From an uncultured Clostridia bacterium (GTDB lineage Bacteria; Bacillota; Clostridia; Oscillospirales; Acutalibacteraceae), in the NCBI GenBank assembly GCA_947585965.1, contig CANPXK010000012.1, forward strand, positions 1 through 47,286: a DNA stretch of 47,286 nucleotides. Reading direction: 5' to 3'. A model generated the notes under the pieces. That model did not search any database, was not told the origin of the DNA, and saw only the letters and a list, made by a program, of their open reading frames with translations. The translations under genes were made by a program, and so were the position numbers. Shown piece by piece: positions 27,145-36,227 of this stretch (within the stretch, counting starts at the first letter, position 1; every line of letters begins with the position of its first letter).

Positions 27145-28155
27145 ATGGCATATTATGACACTATAAAGCCGGAAAAGGGTATGTACGGCAACGGTACAAA
27201 ATCCTTTACGCAGATTCTCGAGGAGCTTGACCCGTCGGAAAATTATAAGGGAAGTGAGCTTGAGGGATTGGACGCATATCAGCGTCAGCTTAAAAGATAT
27301 GATATCAGGGTAGGGGGAAGCAATTCGGATTGTGTGCAGAAATTTTTCCAAAGCTCGGACAGTGCGGCACTTTTTCCGGAATATGTATCAAGAGCGGTAA
27401 GGCAGGGTATTGAAAGGGCGGATGTTCTTTCGGATATTATTGCTGCTAAGACCGTGATTGACGGCATGGATTACAGATCCGTTGTTTCCGATCCCTCCGA
27501 TGACGATAAACAGCTTAAGCCTGTTGCGGAGGGAGCATATCTTCCGCAGACGACCATAAAAACAAGCGGTCAGCTTGTTAAGCTGCAAAAAAGAGGAAGA
27601 ATGCTTGTTGCATCTTATGAGGCAATTAAATTCCAGAAACTTGACCTGTTTACCGTAACACTCAGGCAAATAGGGGCACATATTGCCCGTGAACAGCTTA
27701 AGGATGCAGTGGAGGTTCTTATAAACGGCGATTCGACAACATCTGCTGCCGGTACTGTTTCCGCCGCGTCTGTCGGAAATATTTCCTATGATGATCTTGT
27801 AAAGCTATGGGCGGAACTTTCGCCTTATGAAATGAATACGCTTCTTGCACCGACAGCGGTTATGACAAAGCTTCTTTCAATGAGTGAAATGAAGGATTCC
27901 CGTGCGGGACTTGATTTCCACGGCAGCGGAAAAATGATTACACCGCTCGGGGCGAAGCTTTTACATATTCCATCAATTACGGGAAATAAGATTATAGGTC
28001 TTGATAAAAACTGTGCGCTTGAAATGGTACAGTCCGGAGATGTTGTGACCGATTATGATAAGCTCATAGACAGGCAGCTTGAAAGAGCGGCAATAAGCTG
28101 TATTACGGGCTTTGCAAAAATATTCCCTGATTCGGTTAAGGTGCTTACCTGTTGA
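27145..28155 (+). CDS. Phage major capsid protein (HK97-like)
   Basis: 336 aa; 'TVIDGMDYRSVVSDPSDDDKQLKPVAEGAYLPQTTIKTSGQLVKLQKRGRMLVASYEAIK...'; position after protease and decoration genes. Confidence 0.8.
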   Translation: MAYYDTIKPEKGMYGNGTKSFTQILEELDPSENYKGSELEGLDAYQRQLKRYDIRVGGSNSDCVQKFFQSSDSAALFPEYVSRAVRQGIERADVLSDIIAAKTVIDGMDYRSVVSDPSDDDKQLKPVAEGAYLPQTTIKTSGQLVKLQKRGRMLVASYEAIKFQKLDLFTVTLRQIGAHIAREQLKDAVEVLINGDSTTSAAGTVSAASVGNISYDDLVKLWAELSPYEMNTLLAPTAVMTKLLSMSEMKDSRAGLDFHGSGKMITPLGAKLLHIPSITGNKIIGLDKNCALEMVQSGDVVTDYDKLIDRQLERAAISCITGFAKIFPDSVKVLTC

Positions 28156-28170
28156 TTGGGGGAATGACGG

Positions 28171-28536
28171 TTGAATATGGAGGAAATAATGAGAATATTC
28201 TGCCGTCTGTCCGGTCTGGATTATGAGGAAGCGGCTGATTTTCGTTTTATGTGTGATACTGCACTGAGCTACATAATGTCGCGCATAAAACACGGCTCGG
28301 ATATAAGATGCTACGGCGGCAGGATCAATTTTGCCGCCGCCGCTCTTGCATATTACAGATACGTTTTATGGAGTCTGACCGATGGAGTTATAAATGAGAT
28401 AAATGTCGGGGAAATAAGAGTAAAGCACGGCGGATTCAGTGAGCTTGATGCGGCGGACAGACTTTGCAGAGAAGCTTTGGCGGATATAGGGGAAATTCTT
28501 GAAAGTGAGGATTTTGTATTTAATTCATTTTCGTAA
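28171..28536 (+). CDS. Putative head-tail connector
   Basis: 121-aa helical protein immediately downstream of the capsid gene. Confidence 0.5.
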   Translation: MNMEEIMRIFCRLSGLDYEEAADFRFMCDTALSYIMSRIKHGSDIRCYGGRINFAAAALAYYRYVLWSLTDGVINEINVGEIRVKHGGFSELDAADRLCREALADIGEILESEDFVFNSFS

Positions 28537-28551
28537 TATATAGGTGGTTAT

Positions 28552-28878
28552 ATGAAAAAGCTTATAGATAAGGCTATTGAGAGGTTGGGAAAGGTTTGCT
28601 ATATAAAAAGTAAAAAAGGCTGTGCCGTTATTTTTCCCGAGAGGTATTCTCAGAGGATAAACGGAGGGGTAAGTATTTCTCCTCACGGCAGAGGGGATCC
28701 CGAAAAATATTTTATATACTGCAATTTTGAGATAGGGAATGGTGTACAGTACGGCGATATTGTCAGTGATACGGAAAATGCATACTATATATTGTGGAGC
28801 GATGAGGTAAAAAGCAAATACGGAGATTATGTGAAGATCTGTGCAAGGAAAATAAAAAGGGGTGATAAGTATATATGA
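28552..28878 (+). CDS. Putative head-closure/neck protein
   Basis: 108 aa in connector-module position. Confidence 0.4.
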   Translation: MKKLIDKAIERLGKVCYIKSKKGCAVIFPERYSQRINGGVSISPHGRGDPEKYFIYCNFEIGNGVQYGDIVSDTENAYYILWSDEVKSKYGDYVKICARKIKRGDKYI

Positions 28879-29273
28879 CATTTGCTGAAGAAATGTATTT
28901 TAAGGCTTTGGATGATCCTGCATTTTCGGATATGAAGCCGGTGCTTGAAAAGTGTGCGGGGGAACTTCCGTTTCCTCTGGAAAAGCCATATGTAAGTTTC
29001 GGAACGGAATACGAAAACGGAAGCTGTCTTTTGGGGAGCGGTATGGTTGTCAGTGAGATTATGACGGTAAATGTTGCGGTGGATGAGGAAATTAACGAGG
29101 GATATTGCAGGGAATGTGCAAAAGCAGTGACGCTTGCCGTTATGAGTCTTGATACGGGGAAAAGAATAATCTCCGTATCGGCAGGCGGGTGTGAGTATAA
29201 TGATGCAGTCGGATGCTACAGCATAAAGCTTAAATTCGGACTTCGTGAGGTACTTCGGGACGGAGGTGACTGA
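28875..29273 (+). CDS. Putative tail completion/neck protein
   Basis: 132 aa, ATGA overlap with the previous gene; connector-module position. Confidence 0.4.
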   Translation: MTFAEEMYFKALDDPAFSDMKPVLEKCAGELPFPLEKPYVSFGTEYENGSCLLGSGMVVSEIMTVNVAVDEEINEGYCRECAKAVTLAVMSLDTGKRIISVSAGGCEYNDAVGCYSIKLKFGLREVLRDGGD

Positions 29274-29659
29274 TCATATATTCTGAAGAGGAGAGCCTAT
29301 GCGGCAGAGATGTAAATATATATATTGACGGGAAAAAGCTGCTTCAGGCAGAAAGTATGGAAATACGCAAAAAATCGGAAATACACAATATCCGTTCATG
29401 CTTTTTTGGAGATGATATCGCACACATAAGAAGGCGCTGCAGCTATAAGGCAACTATGACGGGACTTGAATTCAAAAAGCCGTTTGAGTGCTGTTGTTTT
29501 GCCGATCTTGATAATTTTACCATGACGGTTGAAATTGACAGGAAAAGATATACCCTTAAAAACTGTATTTGGGATGATTTTTATGCGGCGGCAGACAGGG
29601 AGAAATTCAGGGAACATATAAGTGTTATTGCTATGGATATGGAATCGGAGGATATATGA
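29270..29659 (+). CDS. Putative short tail (tube-like) protein; start codon uncertain
   Basis: Frame is open from 29270 with SD ggagg; '...GRDVNIYIDGKKLLQAESMEIRKKSEIHNIRSCFFGDD...'; first ATG only at 29357. Confidence 0.4.
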   Translation: MIIYSEEESLCGRDVNIYIDGKKLLQAESMEIRKKSEIHNIRSCFFGDDIAHIRRRCSYKATMTGLEFKKPFECCCFADLDNFTMTVEIDRKRYTLKNCIWDDFYAAADREKFREHISVIAMDMESEDI

Positions 29660-29811
29660 AGGAAATAAATCTTGAACTTACAGAGGATATGGCTGACGAG
29701 CTTGGAAGGGATAAGACGGCACAGCTGAGGGATATATCGGAAATGATAAGGTGCGATATGCTCAGGTACAATAAAATTCTTGATGTTGAGGAGGAGATTG
29801 ATGAGGACTGA
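29656..29811 (+). CDS. Small protein (51 aa) in the tail-chaperone position
   Basis: MKEINLELTEDMADELGRDKTAQLRDISEMIRCDMLRYNKILDVEEEIDED; ATGA overlap upstream, 11-bp overlap downstream; not in the supplied ORF list. Confidence 0.6.
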   Translation: MKEINLELTEDMADELGRDKTAQLRDISEMIRCDMLRYNKILDVEEEIDED

Positions 29812-30322
29812 CGGAAAAATGAGTTATAAGGATTATGTCTTCCCTGTTAATCCTTCGGTTATAAAAATAAGTCATGGCAGAAAAATTGCAAAAACCAATA
29901 TTCCTGACGGATATGATACGGTCAGTGATATGGGATCTTCATATCGGATAATAAGCGGAGAAGGAGAGTTTTTCGGCGAGAAATGTGTTGATGATTTTCT
30001 TGCCCTTAAAGCTGTTATGGATAAGGGCGGCGGGGGAATGCTTTATCTTCCCTCGCAAAAGCCTGTTTATGCAATGTTTGAGGAGCTGGAGCTTATTGCT
30101 GAGGACTGTGAGGGGGTTATACGGTATAAATTTAAATTTATTGAAAGTTTTGAAAAGCATTTTTCGGAGAGATATTTGTATTGCTATGGAAACGGGTGTG
30201 ATTGTTTATGGGATATTTCCTATAAATACGGGATACATATTGATATTCTGACGGAGTTTAATCCCCATATAAAAAGACCTGATATACCTGTACTTCCTTG
30301 GGAGAAGGTGAAGCTTTGCTGA
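29801..30322 (+). CDS. LysM-like baseplate hub protein (XkdP-like)
   Basis: 'DYVFPVNPSVIKISHGRKIAKTNIPDGYDTVSDMG...ISGEGEFFGE' and C-terminal LysM-like 'CDCLWDISYKYGIHIDILTEFNPHIKRPDIPVLPWEKVKLC'. Confidence 0.7.
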   Translation: MRTDGKMSYKDYVFPVNPSVIKISHGRKIAKTNIPDGYDTVSDMGSSYRIISGEGEFFGEKCVDDFLALKAVMDKGGGGMLYLPSQKPVYAMFEELELIAEDCEGVIRYKFKFIESFEKHFSERYLYCYGNGCDCLWDISYKYGIHIDILTEFNPHIKRPDIPVLPWEKVKLC

Positions 30323-31233
30323 AATACATATTAAAAGATATAAATGATGTTGAAACTGCATTTGAACATCCTCTCAGTATGAGTATTGTTTCATCGGAGG
30401 ATGCACCTGCCGACAGTTTCAGAGCTGTTTTTGCTGTGAGCGGAAAAATTCCGGAATTATATTCCGTCAGGGTGCTTGACGGAGGAGAAGTTGTTTTTTT
30501 CGGATTTGTTGACGAGCAGACGGAAACGGTGGCGGACAAGGGAATTTTGCTGGAAATAAGTGCGAGAGGTCCCGAGTCTGTATTGCTTGACAATGAAGCA
30601 ATGCCTCAGACCTATTGTATGCCGACGATGAAAATATTATTTGAAAGACATTTTGAACCGCTGGGTTTTAAGGGGGTCGTAGGAGGAGAAAGAGCCTTTC
30701 CGGGGGATCTTGTTATTTCAAAGGGAATGAGCGAATGGCAGGTGCTCAGCAATTACTGCGAAAAATTTTGTAAGTCCAGACCGGTTGTAAGAAGCGATCT
30801 TGTTATAGAAACGGGGGAAAACTCGCAGCCGGATACGATATATCTCGGAGAAAACAGCTCCATAATAAAAATCAGCAGGACGATAAGCAGAAATGCACCC
30901 GTATCTGACATATATGTAAGGACTTATTTTGCCGGGGGATATGAAATGTATGTCGGAAACGAAACGGCAAAAAAACACAGGATACAAAGAAAGAGGTATT
31001 TTAACTGTGCGGACAGCAAATACAGATCGGTGCTTTATGCGGATAATATAATAAAGAATTCCAACGGTAAATATGAAAGATATACCATAGACCTGAGCGG
31101 TATACTTGGCTGCAAGGTCGGAGATACCCTGATGGTGCGGAACAGGAGGGGAAAAATGAAGATTGACGAGCTTCACTATATACTTGACGGCAGTGGGGAG
31201 CATACGAGAATTTATGCGGAGGTGATTGTGTAA
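30298..31233 (+). CDS. Baseplate hub/late control protein (XkdQ/gpD-like)
   Basis: 'VRVLDGGEVVFFGFVDEQTETVADKGILLEISARGPESVLLDNEAMPQTY', 'GMSEWQVLSNYCEKFCKSRPVV'. Confidence 0.7.
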   Translation: MGEGEALLKYILKDINDVETAFEHPLSMSIVSSEDAPADSFRAVFAVSGKIPELYSVRVLDGGEVVFFGFVDEQTETVADKGILLEISARGPESVLLDNEAMPQTYCMPTMKILFERHFEPLGFKGVVGGERAFPGDLVISKGMSEWQVLSNYCEKFCKSRPVVRSDLVIETGENSQPDTIYLGENSSIIKISRTISRNAPVSDIYVRTYFAGGYEMYVGNETAKKHRIQRKRYFNCADSKYRSVLYADNIIKNSNGKYERYTIDLSGILGCKVGDTLMVRNRRGKMKIDELHYILDGSGEHTRIYAEVIV

Positions 31234-31589
31234 TGTGGATATCAAAAAATATTATTTCCCGCGGCAATGGCGGCACTGCTTCCAGCGGTGCTGTGGGTCA
31301 CAGTGCAAATATGAGGGTTTCTGCCACATCCGCGAGAGGGATAGAAAAATGTTCAATGATGACGCCCCCGGGGATTTACAGTCTTCCTACTAACAATCAG
31401 ACATCGGTTGTGCTGCAGACACAGAACGGTCCCGTTTGTCTCGGTATGAGAATGAACAGATATTACGGGATAATTGAACCCGGGGAGATTATTATGGAAT
31501 CTGAAGGGGGAGCTCAGATAAAGCTTTCAAATGACGGTATGGTCTATATAAACGGAAGGGGGTTTGCTTCGGATGGATACGGCGATTAA
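31233..31589 (+). CDS. Baseplate-associated (gp45/spike-like) protein
   Basis: 'TPPGIYSLPTNNQTSVVLQTQNGPVCLGMRMN...LEPGEI..ESEGGAQIKLSNDGMVYINGRGF'-like beta-helix pattern. Confidence 0.55.
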   Translation: MWISKNIISRGNGGTASSGAVGHSANMRVSATSARGIEKCSMMTPPGIYSLPTNNQTSVVLQTQNGPVCLGMRMNRYYGIIEPGEIIMESEGGAQIKLSNDGMVYINGRGFASDGYGD

Positions 31590-31908
31590 TCCGGGAGGTG
31601 ATTTTGATACCGATATAATTGGCAGACCTTATACGATTGACGGAACTGATGTGCTTCTGCAAAAAATATATATATGCCTGTCGGGACACAGGGGAGGTTT
31701 TATTTATGATCGTGAACTTGGCGGGGAACTGTATAAAATCGTACTTTCAGATGATAATGCGGAGGAACTTCTGGAGATTCGGGCAAGGGAGGCGGTCAAG
31801 GATATCAGGGAGGCGGAAGTATGCGGTGTACGGATAAGGGACGGGGCTGCATATGTTTTTGTCAATATAGACGACAGGATATATAATATTGCTTTGAGGG
31901 GGATTTAA
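31573..31908 (+). CDS. Baseplate wedge protein (XkdS/DUF2634-like)
   Basis: 'YTIDGTDVLLQKIYICLSGHRGGFIYDRELGGELYKI...AREAVKDIREAEVCGVRI'; upstream of baseplate J. Confidence 0.65.
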   Translation: MDTAINPGGDFDTDIIGRPYTIDGTDVLLQKIYICLSGHRGGFIYDRELGGELYKIVLSDDNAEELLEIRAREAVKDIREAEVCGVRIRDGAAYVFVNIDDRIYNIALRGI

Positions 31909-31909
31909 G

Positions 31910-32965
31910 ATGGCATACAGCTATGATGAAATACTTGAGAGAATGGAGAATAAATATTTTGAACTGACGGGGCATGAGGCGGAGGAATGTGGGGATATCG
32001 GAATAAGGTTAAAGTTGCTTGCGGGTGAGCTTTATTCCTTGGGAAGTAATTTCGATTGGCTGAAAAGACAGCTTCTGTTCACCACGGCAACAGGTGAGCA
32101 GCTTGATATGTATGCAATGCAGAGGGGAATAAAAAGAATAAGGGGAAATAAATCAAGCGGAGAATTGTTTATTGTACTTGATACTGCATTGGATTATGAA
32201 ATGGAGATTCCCGAGGGGACTGTATGTACGACTGCGGACGGAGGACTGAATTTTATTATAGATAAGGCGACGAAGGTGACGAAGGGAAGTGTAAGAACCA
32301 TATGTCATGCCTGTGCGGAGCATACGGGTAAAAAATATAATGTCGCAAAAAATACCATTACAACCATGGTTACATATTTTTCCGCAGGAATGTATATAGA
32401 GAACGGAACTGCCTTTACAGGCGGTACTGATGATGAAACCGATGAGGAACTGAGAAAAAGGATCGAAGCGACCTACAGAAATATATCCAATGGTGCAAAT
32501 GCGGCATATTATCGCAGACTTGCGGAAAGTGTGGACGGGGTTCAATCGTCAGCCGTTGTGGAGAGCAGTACGGGAGAAGAAGGTGCAACTATTTATGTTG
32601 CGGGCAGAGGTGCGGTGTGCAGCGGGAGTTGTATTTCAAAAGTTTATAAAATTATAGAAGAGGGGAGATGTATCGGTCATAAAATCAGAGTAGTTAATGC
32701 CGGCACAGCATTATATAATGTTGATGTCGGAATATCGGTGAAATCAGGTTATGACAGTCAGGAGGTTATGGAAAACGTCAGAAACAGCATAATAAATTAT
32801 TTTAACGCACTGAATGTCGGACAGGGGGTGATTCTTGCAGAGATAGGCTGTGCCCTTATGAATACCGATGGGGTAGAAAATTATGTATTCAATAATATGC
32901 AGGATAAAAGTGCGGCTGAGTCTGTACTTATAATTATTGGAAATCTTACGGTAAACACTATGTGA
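31910..32965 (+). CDS. Baseplate J family protein (XkdT-like)
   Basis: 'ATGEQLDMYAMQRGIKR', 'IPEGTVCTTADGGLNFIID', 'TGGTDDETDEELRKRIEATYRNISNGANAAYYRRLAESVDGVQSSAVV'. Confidence 0.93.
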   Translation: MAYSYDEILERMENKYFELTGHEAEECGDIGIRLKLLAGELYSLGSNFDWLKRQLLFTTATGEQLDMYAMQRGIKRIRGNKSSGELFIVLDTALDYEMEIPEGTVCTTADGGLNFIIDKATKVTKGSVRTICHACAEHTGKKYNVAKNTITTMVTYFSAGMYIENGTAFTGGTDDETDEELRKRIEATYRNISNGANAAYYRRLAESVDGVQSSAVVESSTGEEGATIYVAGRGAVCSGSCISKVYKIIEEGRCIGHKIRVVNAGTALYNVDVGISVKSGYDSQEVMENVRNSIINYFNALNVGQGVILAEIGCALMNTDGVENYVFNNMQDKSAAESVLIIIGNLTVNTM

Positions 32966-32975
32966 GGTGAGATAT

Positions 32976-33446
32976 TTGGGTGAATTTGAAATGATGTCAA
33001 AACGGCTTGCACAGACAGGTCTTTATGATATATCCGAGGGAAGCGGGGTATATGCTGAGCTGATGTCCTATGCTGTAGGATTGGATCTTTTTTTCGATGA
33101 ACTGGAGAAAATCAGGAGGGATATTTTTTTTGATATATCGGAGGGCAGTGAGGTCGGAATATATGAGAGGCTTATGTCTGTGTGTAATCTTGATAAATCT
33201 GCAGAGGGAAGAAAAAGGAGCATAATGAGTATGCTTTCGGTGACTGACAGAGATTTTACGCTTGAGGGGATTAAGAAGCTTTTGGGTATTTATAATATTG
33301 ACGGTGATGTTTCCGAGAACGGCAGATATATTAATATTAATTGTCGGAGCAGACTGAGCGAGAGTGAGGAAAAGGCAATAAACGATGATATACAGCGATT
33401 TGCACCTCTTCATACCAAAATATATGTATACGGTGCGGGTCAGTAG
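32976..33446 (+). CDS. Tail protein, XkdU/YmfQ (DUF2313-like)
   Basis: Directly follows baseplate J; 'AYAVGLDLFFDELEKIRRDIFFDISEGSEVGIYERLMSV'-type pattern; TTG start after aggtgag. Confidence 0.7.
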   Translation: MGEFEMMSKRLAQTGLYDISEGSGVYAELMSYAVGLDLFFDELEKIRRDIFFDISEGSEVGIYERLMSVCNLDKSAEGRKRSIMSMLSVTDRDFTLEGIKKLLGIYNIDGDVSENGRYININCRSRLSESEEKAINDDIQRFAPLHTKIYVYGAGQ

Positions 33447-33494
33447 GGTAAATTAAAGATTGTATCTTACATATACGAAAATAAATACAAAAAG

Positions 33495-33528
33495 AGGCTG
33501 TCCGTTTTTGGCGGACAGCCTTAAAATT
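33495..33528. terminator. Terminator between the phage-like cluster and a convergent surface protein gene
   Basis: aggctgtccg-N7-cggacagcct followed by a T/A-rich tract. Confidence 0.75.
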
Positions 33529-33554
33529 TTTGTTGTTTTACTGTTATCTAGGAA

Positions 33555-34355
33555 TTAGTCCTTAGAGGAAGCCTTCTTTGTCATAACAACAGCAGTGCCG
33601 AGAGAAGCAAGAACAACAGCTACAAGAGCTATAGCAGATGTTGTATCACCTGTTGCAGGTGTTGTTGTATCCGGATCAGTGGTTGTGTCAGCAGGAGTTT
33701 CAGCAGGTGTTGATTCTGCGGGAGTTTCAGCAGGTGTCGATTCTGCGGGAGTTTCAGCAGGTGTCGACTCTGCGGGAGTTGACTCTGCGGGAGCCTCATC
33801 GGTTACCTTTTCAAACTGATCATAACCTGCGTAGAGGAATTCCCACTCCACTTCGCTGGGATCGAGCTCAGCGTTCGGATCTGCTACAGCATCAGGGTTC
33901 ATCTGGTTTGTGTCAAGGAATACTCTGAACTTTATGTGGTCGCCTGCCTGTACATCCTCTTTGATTGCAAGGTTGCACTGGCTGTCAAGTACACGAACGT
34001 GCTCAGGCTCGTAGGTTGCCCAGTTTACATCCCAGCTATTGTCAAGACGAACCTTGAACTGGAAGTGCTGCTCACCTGTGGGCTTATCATCTTTGTTCCA
34101 GTCAGTTATCCAGTCAGCCTCAACGGAGGGAATATCAATCATAGCTTCCCAAATGCCATCTCCGTCATCATCACTCATGGGGATATCCTTACCTGCTTCC
34201 CAGTTCGTAAAGGTGCCGGAAACACCAACAGTATGACCTTCACTTGTGATCTTGTCACTTCCGGCCGATGCCGATACGCTTATTGCCGTAACAGCTGTCA
34301 AAGAAGCAACGAGTGCCGAACAAATAGCTACTTTAAGTATTTTTGAATTTCTCAT
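33555..34355 (-). CDS. Secreted, C-terminally anchored X25-like carbohydrate-binding protein
   Basis: Signal peptide; X25-like 'HTVGVSGTFTNWEAGKDIPMSDDDGDGIWEAMIDIP...FQFKVRLDNSWDVNWATYE'; TPAES linker; C-terminal 'TPATGDTTSAIALVAVVLASLGTAVVMTKK'. Confidence 0.75.
   Translation of the reverse strand: MRNSKILKVAICSALVASLTAVTAISVSASAGSDKITSEGHTVGVSGTFTNWEAGKDIPMSDDDGDGIWEAMIDIPSVEADWITDWNKDDKPTGEQHFQFKVRLDNSWDVNWATYEPEHVRVLDSQCNLAIKEDVQAGDHIKFRVFLDTNQMNPDAVADPNAELDPSEVEWEFLYAGYDQFEKVTDEAPAESTPAESTPAETPAESTPAETPAESTPAETPADTTTDPDTTTPATGDTTSAIALVAVVLASLGTAVVMTKKASSKD
33691..33771. repeat. 3 x 27-bp tandem repeat encoding TPAETPAES
   Basis: gcRggagtttcagcaggtgtYgaYtct repeated three times, plus a partial copy downstream. 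Confidence 0.9.
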
Positions 34356-34941
34356 TGTTAAAATCCTCCTAAAAAATATTTCGGATACACGTCGGTACCT
34401 TTATGACGATTGTATCATGTTTACAGCCAAAAATCAAGATATAATTAAAAAAATAATTATGTAAAATTTTGCATATGACATACTTCGGTGTGATTTTATG
34501 GAATAAATGAATATAAATATCACTTATATCGAGATAAATTTTTTAGAAAATAATTTGTTTTTGTTAATTACTTACATAAAAATCCGGCAAAGTATGTATG
34601 AAATAACCGTTAATTATTATTATATAGTAAAATATGAGGTATAATTATACAAATATCATATGAGTTACAGGTGATATTATGTGCAAAATGTATATAATAT
34701 CGCTATAAACAGCTATATTTCAATAAACCGTACTTTGAAAGCCGATTTTGATAAGAGAAATGATTTTCCGATACGGGAAAAATACGGAATGACAAACACT
34801 ACATTATTGAGCATACGGATCATACGGTTTAAATAAACCGTTTTCAGGATGAATTGTGAATATAGTATGGAAATCAGGGAATGATATTATTGCCGGTTTT
34901 AATGAAACGTATCGGTAATATAATGTTTGGAGGAACAGACT

Positions 34942-35106
34942 ATGAAGGATCCTAACAGAAGCATAGAGTGTACCGTTGATCAGTGTCAGTATCACTGCAC
35001 GGACTGCGATTATTGTTCGCTGAATACGGTAAGAATAGGCACGCACGAAAGCAACCCCACAGAGGAACAATGTGTTGACTGTATGTCATTCAGAGTAAAG
35101 GACTGA
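34942..35106 (+). CDS. DUF1540 domain-containing protein (54 aa)
   Basis: MKDPNRSIECTVDQCQYHCTDCDYCSLNTVRIGTHESNPTEEQCVDCMSFRVKD; RBS ggaggaacag; not in the supplied ORF list. Confidence 0.85.
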   Translation: MKDPNRSIECTVDQCQYHCTDCDYCSLNTVRIGTHESNPTEEQCVDCMSFRVKD

Positions 35107-35263
35107 TGCGGCAGCGGGGATGACGGAATTTTCTGTCGTTCTCAGGTGCTGCGGTCAAATATATTGCCCGAACGTTACATGATTTATGAATTATGCAGCG
35201 GTCGGGCTGTTTTTTATGAAATCACGGCAGGAAACGCTCTGTATGCGGATAACCGTGCACATA

Positions 35264-35785
35264 TCAGGAAAAGAAATTTTTGATGACTGCAATTATGAAA
35301 TCGGCAAGATAAACCGTAGCCGCAAGTATAAGCAGGAACCCGATAAAGGAAAGTATACGCACTAAGCGTGCTTTCCCCGGAGAAAGCTCCTCCTCCGCTT
35401 GTGCGGCTTCCTTTTCGTATTCGTTCAGTTTTTCTTTTTCGCCCTCATTAATTTCGGGTATTTTATCTTCTCCGATCGCACCTATTCCGACCAATATATC
35501 AACGGCATCGGAATAGGCACTCACGGGAACGAATACCTCGCAGTTTTCCGGCGGTGCGGAATTAAGTATTCTTATTCCTGTTTCCCTTTTTTCATTCTGA
35601 TAAGAATAGGGTATTCCCGCACTGTCAAGGGCGGCTCTTATTCTTTCAAGCTCAAAACCGTTTGCGGTTACAATATAAACGGGTGAAAAATGATTTGGAT
35701 TTTCTATTAATTTTCTGCCGCATGAAGGACATCTTGCATCCGCATAATCAAAATAAAGCTTTTTACATTTGGAACAATATTTCAT
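35264..35785 (-). CDS. Zinc-ribbon, DUF2007-like membrane protein
   Basis: 'MKYCSKCKKLYFDYADARCPSCGRKL', 'FELERIRAALDSAGIPYSYQ', C-terminal TM. Confidence 0.65.
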   Translation of the reverse strand: MKYCSKCKKLYFDYADARCPSCGRKLIENPNHFSPVYIVTANGFELERIRAALDSAGIPYSYQNEKRETGIRILNSAPPENCEVFVPVSAYSDAVDILVGIGAIGEDKIPEINEGEKEKLNEYEKEAAQAEEELSPGKARLVRILSFIGFLLILAATVYLADFIIAVIKNFFS

Positions 35786-36227
35786 CTTTGTTTCTCCGTT
35801 CGGGATCTGAATTTCTTTTTGGATTTATTATATAACAATTTGTATAAAAGTCAATGTTTTTACGGAACGGATTTCAACAGCGACACGAAAAAATGTTGAA
35901 AACAAGCCGTTCCCGACGAAAAAATTAAAACTTTGTAACGAAATAGTTACATATTAGAAAGAAAATATTACCAAAAATTAACCTTTGTTTATATTTAATA
36001 TGCATAATAAAAATTCTATTTAACATTTATTTCTGCAAAAAGCATTAAAAACAATTGGCAAAATGCACAAAAAATTACATTTCCGGAAACTAAATACTAA
36101 AAATAACCTTACTTTTAGCTTGCAATTTTAATTTTTACGTTGTATAATCAAGATAAAGTAAAATTGGTGGGGTGTTCTGCCCTGTTAGGTTTTACGAAAA
36201 AAATTTATTTTTAGGAGGACAAAAAAG

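Noticed and set aside
34824-34841. acggtttaaataaaccgt palindrome upstream of the DUF1540 gene
   Set aside because: Short, AT-rich and without clear promoter context; could be chance.
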